From the NCBI GenBank assembly GCA_023333565.1, contig JAJKFH010000962.1, positions 62,001 through 126,000 of the forward strand: 64,000 nt of DNA, in the 5' to 3' direction. The notes under the pieces are model-generated. The model was not told the origin of the DNA, searched no databases, and was given only the letters and a program-made list of their open reading frames with translations. Source of the stretch: Puffinus mauretanicus. Taxonomy: Eukaryota; Chordata; Aves; Procellariiformes; Procellariidae. The first letter of the stretch is position 1, and every line of letters starts with the position of its first letter. Below are positions 41,801-53,800 of this stretch, piece after piece. The position numbers and the translations under genes are program-made.

Positions 41801-44800
41801 GACTGGAGCATCTGTCATACAAGGTGAGACTGAGCTGTGTCTGTTTAGCCTCAAGAAGAGAGAGCTCAGTGGGATCTTATCAATCCTGTGTATAAATACC
41901 TGATGGCTCCTTCTTCTTTATACCCTCACATAATCTTCTCAGTGGTGCCTAATGAACAGACAAGAGGCAGTGGGCACAAACTGAAAGACAAGTACTTCCA
42001 TCTGAACATAAAGAAAAAAATGCCCCTGCATTTTTTTTTTTGCTTTTTTTGGGTTTTTTGTTTGTTGGGGTTTTTTTAAACTGTGAGGGCAATTGAATAT
42101 TGGAACAGGTAGCCCAGAGGGGCTGTGGTGTCTCCACCCTTCCATATAGTCAAAATCTGACTGGACACAATCTTGGAGCAACTTGCTCTAGCAGACTCTG
42201 CTTTGAGCAGGTGAGTTGGATTAAACACTCCAGAGGTGCCTTCCAACCTCAACTATTTTATGATTCTTTGACATAAACCAGAAGAACTCTAACAGAAAGC
42301 TGTTCATACTATTCTGTACCTGTCCAGTCTTCATTTTCAACAAATTACACAGAAAACATTTTATTCTGCATTTATTCAAGACAGTACCCTCTTCACATTA
42401 AAAGGAATAAAGCACATATTTGTTTTAAAAAAAAAGGTCTGTAGGAACTGGCATGCTCAATTTGGATTGCTGACTTTGGTAAATGCTGCTTAAGTTTCTA
42501 ATGAACGATAAAAAGTTGTGTTTCTGTAAAAACAGATAATTCTGCATATAGCTACATTCTAGATGCGTATCCGTAGTCCCCAGAAACATCCTAGATTACA
42601 CTGAGATGTTGAACCAACGCACTTTATCCTATTTGACCTTAAAGTTCAAAAGAACAAAAACATTGTCTAGTGTAACAGCTATTATTCCTTCACTTACTTT
42701 CAAGAACGTAGTATCTTTGCAAACAACTAAATTGACGGTTCTATTCAGTTTATCACAGAAGTTTTATTGCATGAAACTAATTCTAACATTACTTATATTC
42801 TGACTGTAGTTTCAAACAATGATCAGGGCCAATACCTTACCTTGCACTGGTTCCAACTTTTTAAAAAGTTTGAATTTGTAAGCTTAGGTTTAATCCAACT
42901 TACTTTCCAGTAAGCTCACACTTAAATAAATAACTCCCTAAAATAAAACTTTTTTTTTTTTTTTTTTGCATTTAAGATAGTTATCTGAAAACTATAGGGA
43001 AAAAAACATATTAGTCATGTTCCAGATTAAAGTACTACCTAAGCATAGGAAAAGCCACATCCTTATGGAATACCAGCCAATACACTTAAATACACACAAA
43101 TGTATAGATAATAAAACTGTGTGTATTTAATTCATTAAATAAACAACTTCTTACATTTTTTGAAGAACCTGGGCCATCACAACCCCATTCGTTAAATCTT
43201 CCACGGTCTGGCATGGTGCCTCAACATTAAATGTCTGGATCTGTGGGAGAAAGGAAAAGTTTATATTCTTTTACTTCAATGCAAAGCGATTTTCAAAAGT
43301 AAAAAAAAATGCTACCAAATAGCAAACAGAACAGAGTAAACCCCACACATTTAGTGTACATGTCAGGAATTAAGAAACTTTAGATTTAATAGCAATCAAG
43401 GAAATGAACTACTGACAGGGCTTAGTGTCTTTGTTTTCACAAACTTGTAAACTTCGCTACAAATAACAGCAGTACATTCTCCAAAATTTTCCGCAGCATT
43501 TTCTAATTTGGAAAGTCACTGGGCCTTTTGTTCTCCCACTCAAGTACTTCTGGAGCATATATCCAAGTAAACCCTCTCAATGAACGTACATAAGAAATTC
43601 AGCTTTTAAAAGTAACACTGATAACACAAAACTCTGATAGACTCCCCCCTAACCAGAAAATCAAACGTAGAGGAACATACATACTCTAAACTTAAGTATT
43701 CCCTACTATCAGATGGAAGAGGAGAACACAATGCTGCTAAATCCTAACGCGTCTATGCACTACTAGTGTTCTGGATATTTCAGGGCGTTTGATTAACACA
43801 GTGACAGACAGTAAGGTCCATATAATGGCAAGCCTCTGGTCTTCAGATGGAAGCTAAGATTCGAAAATGCTGCTATTCTGAAGGGGAATGGCAAGGACCA
43901 CAGGACTGAGCTGTTTGATGTCTGAATTACTCATGACTAAAGATGAGTTAGTTTGTACAAACTCCTCTCCAGACTGCACACTGAACACACTTACTGAGAC
44001 CAACCTACGTTTAATTTTGTGAGGATGCTGTGTAGTGTTCTAGATTACGCAGGAGCAAGAATAATCTCTTAATAAAAAGCCCACATAATTTCTGTATGGC
44101 TTCTATTCATCAACTCCATTTTCATGCGTATAGCATACAGGCTATCGGAAACCCTCCCCCTACCATATCAGCAAACGTACAAACACACAAGGCAAAGCTC
44201 TTTTCTCCCTTCCTCCCTTGGTGTGGAAAAGAGCCCTTCTGCTTCAGCACAGTCTTTTCAACTGGTCTAAGTTATTTGATCATTTACTTTAAATGAACAT
44301 TATTTTTAAAGGTTGCTGATGAGTTTTGTAAAAATAGTTTTGATGACCTGTCATTTGGAGGGTATCTGCCTAATGCTCTCTGTTATTATCCTCCTCCTAG
44401 GGGAAGCCTGGGCTTATTTGTAGGAAGCACCACTCATAAGCACCAGGGATAAGAAAGCCTACAAGACAGCTTGCAGCTTCAAGCTACATAAATGTTAGAT
44501 ATATCAACCATTTTTTTCTGAACATAATGCACAACCATTCATGCTTTAGTGGCGTTTGAAACACTAATGCTGGTCCAAGCCATTTCCCAATAAATGCCTT
44601 CTAGATATGTATCTTACAATAAAAGACAATTCATGTAACAGTGACAAATTTTGCAGGTCCTTTTTTGAGGAGAAGGCCCTCAAAAAATCAAGAGCACAAT
44701 ATCCAGTTTCTCGTAATACCTTTGGAATGTCACGTAAGCGCTCTAGCAATGCCATTTAACATTAAACACCTAGGTGAATATTCCTTTCTTTCCTTTACTC

Positions 44801-47800
44801 TGGAAGAAAAAAAACTAGCACTCCATTAGGAAAAAAACAGTAACGATGTCCATGAAAGACCAAAAAAATGAGCTCTCAAAGCATGCTTGCTGAGTTCCAC
44901 AGTGACCGACAAAGAGTCATGATGTCCATATTCCAGGAATACAAGAACAAATTACTGTGTGGCATACAAAACTGACAGAAGTAACTTCTACACTTCAGAT
45001 TCAGTAGATTTTCCTATAGCTTGGTCCAAGCTACCCACAAATCACAGCTCCTCACTTCTTCTCCAGAGAACCAAGAAGCCATCATAGATTGCTGAGACAC
45101 TAGGGGAAAATCAGGGTGGTTGGGTGGGAAAAAAAACCTCACACATGAAAACCACCACATAACAGCATATAACATCAAATTGCTATTTTGCCAGAAAATT
45201 GAACTTACCTACAGTCTCTGAATTGTGGCAATACTGTTGAAGGAATACAGAAACAATTCTGAGTCTGAATCCACAAACTCAGCAAAACATTAAACAGGAA
45301 ATAATACTTTCTAGCAAAAAAAAGCTGCAATGACATCATGGATGCTTATGCTTGAAGAAGTTCAAGATGCTATAAGGATAAAATTCTCAAGTATAGACAA
45401 TGAAAGCTTATTTCTAATTTTGCATATTATACCTTTAAATAATGAAAATTTAAATCACTTTGCTGCACAATAGCCAAATCAAAAAATCATTTAAGAGCTA
45501 CTACTATTATGATTTTTCAAAAATAGACAAAGTGAAATGCTCTTTTCAAATAAGCAATACTGACATTAAGGAGGTCTTCAAACAGACTGCAAACAAATCA
45601 GATTTATTAAAATTCATTTTGTATCTTGATACATGAAATCTTGATACATACGACTAAATAAAAGTGTACGTAGGAGATACCACTACACTGATGGAAGAAG
45701 AAAGGTTGCTAAGCCTGTTTCCATGACATAGAAAAACAAGACGCATACTCTCTGCTGTTTTGTAATTAATTTTATCATCATGCTTCCCCAATACCTTATA
45801 CACAAGGAAAGGTCAAAACTGTCATTAAGGCTCAGGTAATCAGTCTGAATGCTTTCTTCCCCACACTCACACATGCAAGGTTGCCATTGAAGACAATAAT
45901 GTTTTTCATAGTTAGATGACAAAGAACAGAAAGAAAGACTAAAACTAATTACATGACTTCTTTCTTCACATACATTTAAATTTTGTAATAAATGCCTCTG
46001 CTTTCTTAGGAAAGGAATACACAGCATAATATTTCAATTAACGTGTCAAATTTATGCTACATTACATTTATTCAGCTCTTAAAACAAAGGAATTATACCC
46101 TTTTCATATCCTTCAGAGATATGAAAGTAACAAATTTTCTTCCAAAAAACCCTACAAATTTATGTCAAAGTTAAACTCCTATAGCATTCTCAGATAGTTC
46201 TACAAAATGCTAAACCACTCTAAGAAACAGTAGAGTTCATTTTCCAGAAGGGAGAAGAATGATAAGAATGCAGCAGCAGAGTCCAGCTGTGGAGACAAAG
46301 AAGCAAATTTTTTTGTGTGTGTGCCTTGAAACTTCTATTCAATAACGGCTGTTAAAACACTGCCCTTCCTATGCATTGTGATGTGTTTCCTCCTGGAAGA
46401 CTTCTCTCTCATCCTGCTGGAACTGCTCCTATTTCTTGAGTGCTTGCAATACTGCCCCCATTGTTAGTTCCCCAAAGCTGTAAATTAATTCCTGTTCCCT
46501 GTTATGATTCTTTTTTTTCCACTTCTTGTACCACTATATGGAGCCCTGACATCACGCCTGAGGGACAGGATGCCATTCAGAGGGACATGGACAAGCTCAA
46601 GAAGTGGGCCCATGCGAACCTCATGAGGTTCAACAAGGTCAAGTGCAAGGTCCTGCACCTGGGTCAGGGCAACCCCCGGTATCAATACAGGCTGGGGGAT
46701 GAAGGGATTGAGAGCAGCCCTGCGGAGAAGGACTTGGGGCTACTGGTGGACAAAAAGCTGGACACGAGCCAGCAATGTACACTCACAGCCCAGAAAGCCA
46801 ACGGTATCCTGGGCTGCATAAAAAGAAGTGTGGCCAGCAGGTCGAGGGAGGTGATTCTCCCCCTCTACTCCACTCTTGTGAGATCTCACTTGGAGTACTG
46901 CATCCAGCACTGGAGTCCCCCAGGAAAGACATGGACCTGTTGCAGTAGATCCAGAGGAGGGCCACAAAAATGATCAGGGGGATAGAACACTTCTCCTGTG
47001 AAGAAAGGCTGAAAGACTTGCAGTTGTTCAGCCTGGAGAAGAGAAGGCTCCGGGGAGACCTTATTGTGGCCTTTCAATACTTAGAGGAAAGATAGGGACA
47101 GACTTTTTAGTAGGGCCTGTTGCGACAGGACAAGGGGGAATGGTTTTAAATTAAAGGAGAGTAGATCCAGACTAGATATAAGGAAGAAATTTTTTATGAG
47201 GGTGGTGAAACACTGGAACAGGTTGCCCAGAAAGGTGGTAGATGCCCCATCCCTGGAAACATTCAAGGTCAGGCTGGACAGGGCTCTGAGCAACCTGATC
47301 TAGTTGAAGATGTCCCTGCCCACAGAAGGGGGATTGGACTAGATGACCTTTCAAGGTCCCTTTCAGCCCAAACTGTTCTATGATTCTATCAGACAAGAGT
47401 CTGGGGAAAAAAGGGAGAAAAACCACCAACCACTTGGCTCAACCACAAGCCCTAGTAGGCCTTCACACCTTCCATCAACTATCACGTAATGAAAGAAAAG
47501 GGTTCTTTTATTTCATTTTATTAAATATTAACCCATATCTCCGATTCACGCGGCCATGAACATGAGCTGTCAATTTTTATACAAACCTTAAAATAAGGAG
47601 TAGCAGGTGACTGTTTCAATGCTATCACTTGGGGATATCCCAAGGAAGCTATCACTTGGGACTAAATAATTACTGCAGGAAGTCAGAACTTTAGAAAATC
47701 TGAGTTACAGTTCCAGATTACATATATGACTAGTGAGGATTTGTTAGCTAGCAGGGAGAGGAGGCAGAAATGTATATGAAAAATACTCTTGATATGAAGG

Positions 47801-50800
47801 TCAGAGAACTGGACAAACACTCAGTTCTCAAAGACAGTAGCTGAAGACCAAGATAAAAGTTGTAATGGGGATTCTAGCATGACATGAAGCTGGAGGAAAA
47901 CAAAAAAATTTGAAAGAAAAAAAACAAAACCAAAACAAAACCCAAACCAAACCAACCAACCAAACAAACCACCGTCTTCCCCCTCAAAGACAAAAAAAGC
48001 TCTCCAGCACTTTTCCCTTCCCAACACTAACAGTTAATGAAAGACCTGCTCTTTGCACAGTGATTGTATACACAGCTTGGTTTTTATTGCTGGTGCAGTT
48101 GCATAATAGACCTTTTATGTATTCTTTTGTAATAATACCTGAAATCTTTATTAGAGCTTCTTAGCAGATAAAATACTGTGACTGGTTACCTCACGCGCAA
48201 ACACAACAAAAGGTAATGCCCGGTTTCCAATTAGTTAGTTATCAGAGCAAAAGTACTCCCCAACCTACAAATGATCCTTTAGAACTATTCACCCATTATT
48301 TCCCTACATTTTTGGAACTGACTATGCAAGCTTACAACTAGCTGCCATGTAGAGCCTAGAACAATATTGTACCACCACAAAAGAAACAGATCACACAGCT
48401 AAGGCAGGGAGAAGTAGCTTGTCCTGGTTCTGGCTGGGACACAGGGGTGCTGTGTTTTGCGTTTGGTATGAAAGGAGCGTTGACGGCCCATTGATGCTTT
48501 GGTTGTTGCTGGGCGGTGCACCAGACTTTTCGGCCTCCCATGGTCTGCCAAGTGCAGGGGAAGCTGTGGGGGTGGGGGAACATAGCCGGGATGGTTGATC
48601 CAGCTGGGCAATGGCGTATTCTATACCATATGACGTCATGCTCAGTATAAAAAACAGGGAGGTTGGGGGGGGAAGGCTCGCCCCCCTCCGTTCATGACAG
48701 GCAGTCAGCAGTCCGTGAGCAGTTGCATTGTGCATCGCCTGCTTTGTATATTCTGTTATTGTTGTTGTTATCATTGTTATTATTACTGTTCTACTTTGGT
48801 TTATTTCCATTATCAAACTGTTTCTATCTCAACCTGCGAGTTTTTCTACTTGTGCCCTCCCGATTCTCTCCCCCATCCTACGGGTTGTGAGCGAGCGGCT
48901 GCATGGGGTTTAGTTGCTGGCTGGGGTTAAACCACGACATTGCTAAAAGGAGTAAGAACAAGAAAGGAACCAGCCTTACTGGGTTGGATGTGAATCACTA
49001 CTCAAACCATTAGCATGAACACTTGAAAGAGCAAACTGGCAGAGAAGATTAAGGAGAGTTGGATACTTCCGTCCTCATACATTCGCCCAATATTACCTAC
49101 AAAATCCGCAAGAATCCCACCAAAACAGATTTCACTCAGCTTCAGTGCCCGGTGGAAACCAGACCATTAATTTTTTTCGGGATAGTAAGCAATTATGTGA
49201 TACAGAAAGTTGTTCTTCCTCAGATGCCAAATTCTTGTATTGAGCCAGACCTGTCATAATGAGAATTGGATTCCTATCTTATAACCAGATCCTGTGCTTC
49301 TGGACAACTTTAAGGTTTCTTCTCCCATTTTTCTCCTCCTAGTTGGTAGCACTGCTATCTCTTCTGCTTGGATAGTCATGACATGAGCTATTTTTTCATG
49401 CTTTCCAAGAGAGCGGCAGATTGCATGAAACAAACAAAGGGGATCCAGGCTTTCCAACAAGCAACAGTTTTATTCCAGGATTTGAATTTCCGGATGTTTT
49501 CACTGATTTCTAGGTTGTCAGACTTTTCTTATTAAAATCTCAAGAGTTACTTTGCAATCTAGCCGTAATGTTAGGCACTCAATTAGCCAAACAATGAAAT
49601 GGCAAGGTCTTTACATTATTGGCCAGGGTGGGGATTCTTTCAGGGAGAAGGAGTTGAATGTTATGTTTATTGATTTCCTTCTCATTTTATATATACTATG
49701 TTTGACCCCAAATACCTGAACAGGTCAAAGCCATGAAAGATCTCAATCAAAATACTTCATTCATAGTTTAAGTTTTCCAAAGATTAAATATTTCCTTTGC
49801 AGAAACAGAGTGCAGAAAGTAGACTAAAGCTTACTTACTAAGAGACTGTGACATGAGAGTCATGATAGCATAAACTAGTTATTACTGTACTATCTTGGCA
49901 TTGCCACTAAACTGCTGCTAACTGAAGTGTTCAAGTATGACACATTATTAAGATACAATGAACAGCCTCTCAAGTCTGAATGGTGTTTGGTTTAACCATT
50001 TCAGAAACATCCATGAGAAGATGGATTGTTAGTAGATTGTCTTAGTATGGATCAATTGGGGTACATTTGCCTGGTGTTATTCAGGTTTCTAGTAGCCTAG
50101 TAGTCTTCATTCAGGATAAAAAGAATTTAGCTCTTTTGTTCATTGAGCGCAGTTCTATGGGTTGCATTATCATCTAGGCTTCTGTGAGTCAAAGAGTGCT
50201 GAAGACAGAAGAGATCCTATACTTCCTATGTTTAATGTGACATCACTTTAATTACGTTATTTTTTCAACTCTGGGTAGTAGAGATGGAAATGGTTGCACT
50301 CTGATCAGCACACATTTTCTCGTGGCAGAAAACACAAATGGCAGAAGGTTAACCACCAGCTTCCTCTGCTGATCACATTAAACATGATAATGCAACCCAT
50401 AGAAGTAGGATGCATGAAGTTTCATCAAAGGAGGATGATGGAATTGTTCTCTAAAAGCAGGTGTTAAATACAAATAGCAAACTTTACTCAATGAACAAAA
50501 GAGCAAAATTCTTTTTATCCTGAATGAAGACTACTAGGCTACTAGAAAGCTGAATAGCGCCAGGCAAATGTACCCAAATTGATCCATACTAAGCAAGGGA
50601 CAGGCAGCAAGGCATAGCTTCTATTCAATGGCATAAGGCAAAGCAAAGTCCATTAACTTCTTGGCTAGTGGTTAGGCAGAAAAACTTTGCATACTAGTAG
50701 TCCAAATTTATACATATTTCTAATAGTACTTAAACAAAAAAAAAAGCGAACGTAGATGACAGCTTTCCCCTTGCAAAGTACAGAAAAAGAAGAATAACTA

Positions 50801-53800
50801 TTTAAAGCCCACAACTCCACCCTCTTGCAGCTATAATTTAGATGAAAAGTACTGTCTCTATTGACAGGTGGAATAAAGAACTCTCCCCCAAAGGCACAGA
50901 AGATGAATCCAAGAGCACTAAGTTCTACTGAAATATCAAACAAATGCACAAACTTTCTGATCAGTGTGGAAACACAGTCTTTCACAGGATCACAAGAGTA
51001 AGAAAGACTTAGCAGCTGAAAGACAGGATTCAAAGGGAGTTAGCAATAAGTTTTCATCAGGCTAAGAAATTTCAGACTTAGCAGATTCTAGAACTGATAA
51101 CACAGACTTATAGCACACCACTAAATTTAGCATACCTTGCAGTTTAAGTCTTCTCCATTTCCAGGATTTATATTTCAGCAAACATTTTCCTGAACTTCAT
51201 AGAGACTGTGTAGGTATCCAGAACAAGATTTTTCAGAGGCTGATCAAATTCCATCACTCCTTAAGAAAGGCAGGAGCCACCATGGAACAGTCTGCCATCT
51301 TTTGGCATTGTCCATAAAATGAAATCAGCTAAACCATGCCAGAATGATCAAGTCCTGCTAGTTTTTTTCCTAGCCACCAAAGGGGCAGTAGAATTGATAA
51401 AACAACCATAATCTCTGTTGCAGTTAAACACAAACTTATTTCTACTTATTCCTATCCTGAAGTAAAACTATGGATACCTTGCCGCCATGGCAAACAAGTT
51501 GACTCAAAGGTTTGTCTTATGTAATCCAGGAATGCAGGAAAGGCCATAAGCTATTTAATACTTTGCAACGCTGCAATGAATAAAATAAGGATGCTTATTT
51601 CCCAGATCTAATGCCCCCAAAACATACGTCACATGGGGTGTGAACACCCACTGTTGTTTAGCTTAAGTATCTAAACTTAGCCACCGTGAGAGATTTAGCT
51701 CCAAACAGTCAACCGGACTTCCACAGAGAACACAAAGCACTACACTTCCAGTGTAGTGTACACTTGCAAAGAAGCTTGCAGCTAAATAGCATGAAAGAGC
51801 CCTATGAATTCTAGGGCTGAAGCACACTATCATCAGATTTACAATGCATCTTTTTGTGCAATACTTGTTCCACTACATGCACTACTCCAAAAATATTTCC
51901 TGTGTGCCCCCTCTGAAAAGCTGCCATCCCTTTGTGGCCCCAGCTAGTCCACTGAAACACAACTCCAGCTTTGTATTCATTCAGAAGCTTTTGCCTGCCA
52001 CATGCAGGAGTGGAGTGCTGGCTAGACTCCCCCTGCCTTTAACCTTAGAGAGCTTTTCCCTCCACCAAAGCCTTCCTCCTCTTTTCCATGATGTCTCTTG
52101 TTCATTGCCCCAAATGAGAAATACTGAGTAACTCATACGAATAACTAAGTCACATATGGCAAAGTAAGGCAGCCAGGAAAACAGCACATGCATACTCTGC
52201 AGGGCAGGAAGTCACTACCAGTAGGTTGGTGAAGGAGTTAATCCCTTTCCCTTTCCTGTGTGGTAGGACCTGCCAGGCTGTAAGCCACAAAAGCCACAAA
52301 AAGGACACTACTACCTCCTCCCCTCACTTTCAGCCACGCATTCCTGCCTTAACCTTGTGGCAGTGTTAGTTGCTGTGTGGTTAATAACCTCGTTGTTTGT
52401 TTTTTTTTAATTAATCACTAGGACTTGCAAATTAAATTGATTAAGCAACCCTGGACTTAGGTTCTGAAGCTGGAAGCAAACCAAAGTTAGTTAAGTCTTT
52501 CTAAACTATCACAGTACTCAAGAGTCCTCAGCTCAACCAAGAAAGTAGATAGCAGCAAATGCAATTGGGCCCCTCTTCTTCTCCCTCCCCTGCTCCACAA
52601 CTTGAAAGTCTGCAATTGCTCTACAAAGTCACAGACATTGCAGCAAAGACTTCTGATGGCCCAGGAAGAATAGAATGTCAGAATATTATCTTCCAGTTCA
52701 AGAGCCTCAAAATGGTCTCACAATAAGACAGACAAAGATAATTGTGCAAAATTCACAAATTGCCTTATTCTCTTTGAAATAACTGTTTAAGTATTTCAAT
52801 AAGAAGAGAAACAGGTTTCTCCTGTCACCTCCCACCTTGAGATTAACAAGCTAATAGAAAAGTTGTTTCCTTTATACTGTTTAAGGTTCACAGTTCTCAG
52901 CAGCAAAATCTGTTTCTTCTCTAAGCAACATCTCGCAATCCCCTCCCACAAAAATGAGGGGGCAGAACTGAGAGCTGAAATTGAGCACATACTGAATCAC
53001 ATCTAAATGTTTTTTTCTTCAGAGAACTAGCAATTGTTATAGATGTACCACTGCTATAGAGCAGCTCTTCAGAAAGGAGTAAATTGAAAAAAGGCAGAAT
53101 TTGGGACAAGGCCCCAAAGAATGAAAATCAAACACTGTGTCAAAACGCACACATGAAGAATGATGTCTGCACCTCCAAATTCTGTGTTCAGTCTTCTTTC
53201 CTGTTCTTGACCTACAAGAAGGGGCGGGAGGAAGCAATACGTACAAACTGTACCTTATTATCTTTAATTGTCATATTCATATATTACCAGCCTTATATCA
53301 CTTGCTGTACCATACAATCTTTAAAAGAAGTTCTTCTGCCTCTGCTTGACCTCTCAGCTATAAGTCAAAAAAATCCTTATAACCTAATAATGGTGCTAGA
53401 CACTCCAGCTCTTCAAACACAGTGAATGATACACTCAGAATATCACTCTGAGACAACTACTCTGAGACAAGGGTGGATCAACAAATTCTTTACCATCTTA
53501 CTGAGAGGTCATCAAGAATAAAAAAGGTTGCTCAACCTACTGGTCTGTCACAGCAGATGCAGGGGCTGTGATCTGCCAGATACCTCAACCCATGCTCCAT
53601 GACTGCGGGCAAGTTCAGTGTTTTTTCCCCTCTCTCTGAACAGCAACATATTCAAATAGAACTATCTCCTTGCCCTGCCGTGATCACCAGCATAATCAAC
53701 CACTCTGAAATTTGATGTTTTCTTCAAGGAGGTAAGAGATGCTGATGCAATGATATCATCAGAAGAAAATTAAACCCCACAGCTTTGTGGTCAATGATCA

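Larger units (their letters stand above)
40330..42270 (+). mobile_element. CR1 LINE copy with ORF1 esterase tail and internally deleted ORF2
   Basis: This copy lies opposite to HOOK3. Frame 40455-40619 encodes 54 residues, [17 protein letters not shown]...LLGRDGIHL...[14 protein letters not shown], ending in TAG. This is the last block of the SGNH-type esterase domain known in CR1 ORF1, with the Asp and His of D-G-I-H-L kept (40530-40532 and 40539-40541). Upstream similarity runs in another frame from about 40363. ORF2 starts MKYLCTNA at 40837 and stops after 21 codons. Endonuclease remnants run to YKLPDQD (about 41175), then the sequence jumps to reverse-transcriptase text [19 protein letters not shown]. 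The F-A-D-D motif reads F-S-D-Y (about 41384). The 3' end is ATTTTATGATTCTTTG. The 5' limit is approximate. Confidence 0.88.
32376..43154 (-). other. HOOK3: HOOK3 intron 2
   Basis: A 10779-bp intron. It contains a 30-base tandem duplication (39325-39382), a composite CR1 copy (about 40330-42270) and an 18-base T run (42950-42967). No RNA gene or host exon recognised in the rest. Confidence 0.85.
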
